Shown here piece by piece: positions 31,998 through 32,115 of a DNA stretch of 32,115 nt (the stretch's first letter is position 1; each line of letters opens with the position of its first letter). The stretch covers positions 1 through 32,115 of the forward strand of contig QWII01000118.1 of the NCBI GenBank assembly GCA_021405325.1, given 5' to 3'. This stretch comes from Caldilinea sp. CFX5 (lineage in GTDB: Bacteria > Chloroflexota > Anaerolineae > Caldilineales > Caldilineaceae). Under the pieces are notes generated by a model, which saw only the letters and a list, made by a program, of their open reading frames with translations, did no database searches and was not told where the DNA came from. The position numbers and the translations under genes are program-made.

Positions 31998-32115
31998 TTA
32001 CGGCGCATCGCCCGTGTTTTCCACAGTAGTGCGGAAAAAGGTGGCGATCAGCCCGTTGACCAATTGCCCATTCTCGGCAGCGCTCAGTTCGGCTTCAGGA
32101 TGGAGAATGAGATAA
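31998..32115 (-). CDS. 3' end of a minus-strand gene, haem-binding-domain-like
   Basis: The last 38 codons and the stop (complement of 31998-32000) are seen; the gene continues beyond the window. The readable end includes LILHPEAELSAAENGQLVNG and LIATFFRTTVENT. The H-P-E-A-x-L-S-x-A-E-x-x-x-L-x-x-G-L pattern resembles the end of the haem-binding domain found in some exported c-type cytochromes, but the piece is too short for a firm call. It is convergent with relA. Confidence 0.45.
   Translation of the reverse strand, partial: YLILHPEAELSAAENGQLVNGLIATFFRTTVENTGDAP

Overview
The window looks like chromosome from a Chloroflexota bacterium, probably an Anaerolineae/Caldilineae-type lineage. 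This is inferred from gene content: a MoxR/DUF58/DUF4129 operon, a DUF4058 gene, DegT and cyclase genes around a sugar ABC importer, secreted multi-domain proteins ending in a short Tyr-Leu-Pro tail, and an rplS-rnhB-yraN-miaA cluster. No rRNA or tRNA was recognised, so the assignment is not proven. GC content appears moderately high in genes and lower in several intergenic leaders.

Layout. 1-1552: an IS200/IS605-group (IS1341-like) element with an intact TnpB nuclease and a small ribbon-helix-helix-like gene just upstream; it has cut the first codons off a GNAT acetyltransferase. 1628-4423: truncated acetyltransferase, flippase-like membrane protein and an FAD amine/amino-acid oxidase-like enzyme. 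4594-7097: a small membrane protein (minus), a beta-propeller lipoprotein (plus) and a VOC protein (minus). 7604-9772: a large secreted protein of repeated Ig-like domains. 9915-13676: MoxR ATPase, DUF58 and DUF4129 proteins, overlapping as one operon. 13875-22903: cyclase-like hydrolase, NAD-dependent epimerase, sugar-type ABC importer (binding protein and two permeases, no ATPase), DUF4058, methyltransferase, DegT aminotransferase and polysaccharide-deacetylase-fold enzyme, all on the plus strand; this reads like an uptake and amino-sugar or aminocyclitol processing locus. 22931-26057: deazaflavin-type reductase, Fur regulator (minus), aldo/keto reductase and a coiled-coil/PD-(D/E)XK protein with a 21-bp minisatellite. 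26466-31885: housekeeping block rplS, rnhB, yraN, miaA, then a long RelA/SpoT enzyme with its own promoter and structured leader. 31998-32115: 3' end of a minus-strand gene.

Two things stand out. First, the TnpB unit carries a small RHH-like gene whose start codon and likely -10 box sit inside a perfect 11-bp-arm palindrome, suggesting an autoregulated, possibly leaderless operon, with a predicted omega-RNA guide drawn from the interrupted acetyltransferase. Second, the intergenic spaces hold many long, perfect palindromes with different arm sequences. Five have arms of 13, 15, 20, 27 and 34 bp but exactly an 11-nt spacer, and several begin within about 20 nt of a stop codon; some share a GTCACGGAC-like core. 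They lack T-tracts and one of the wider set lies between divergent genes, so ordinary termination does not explain all of them.
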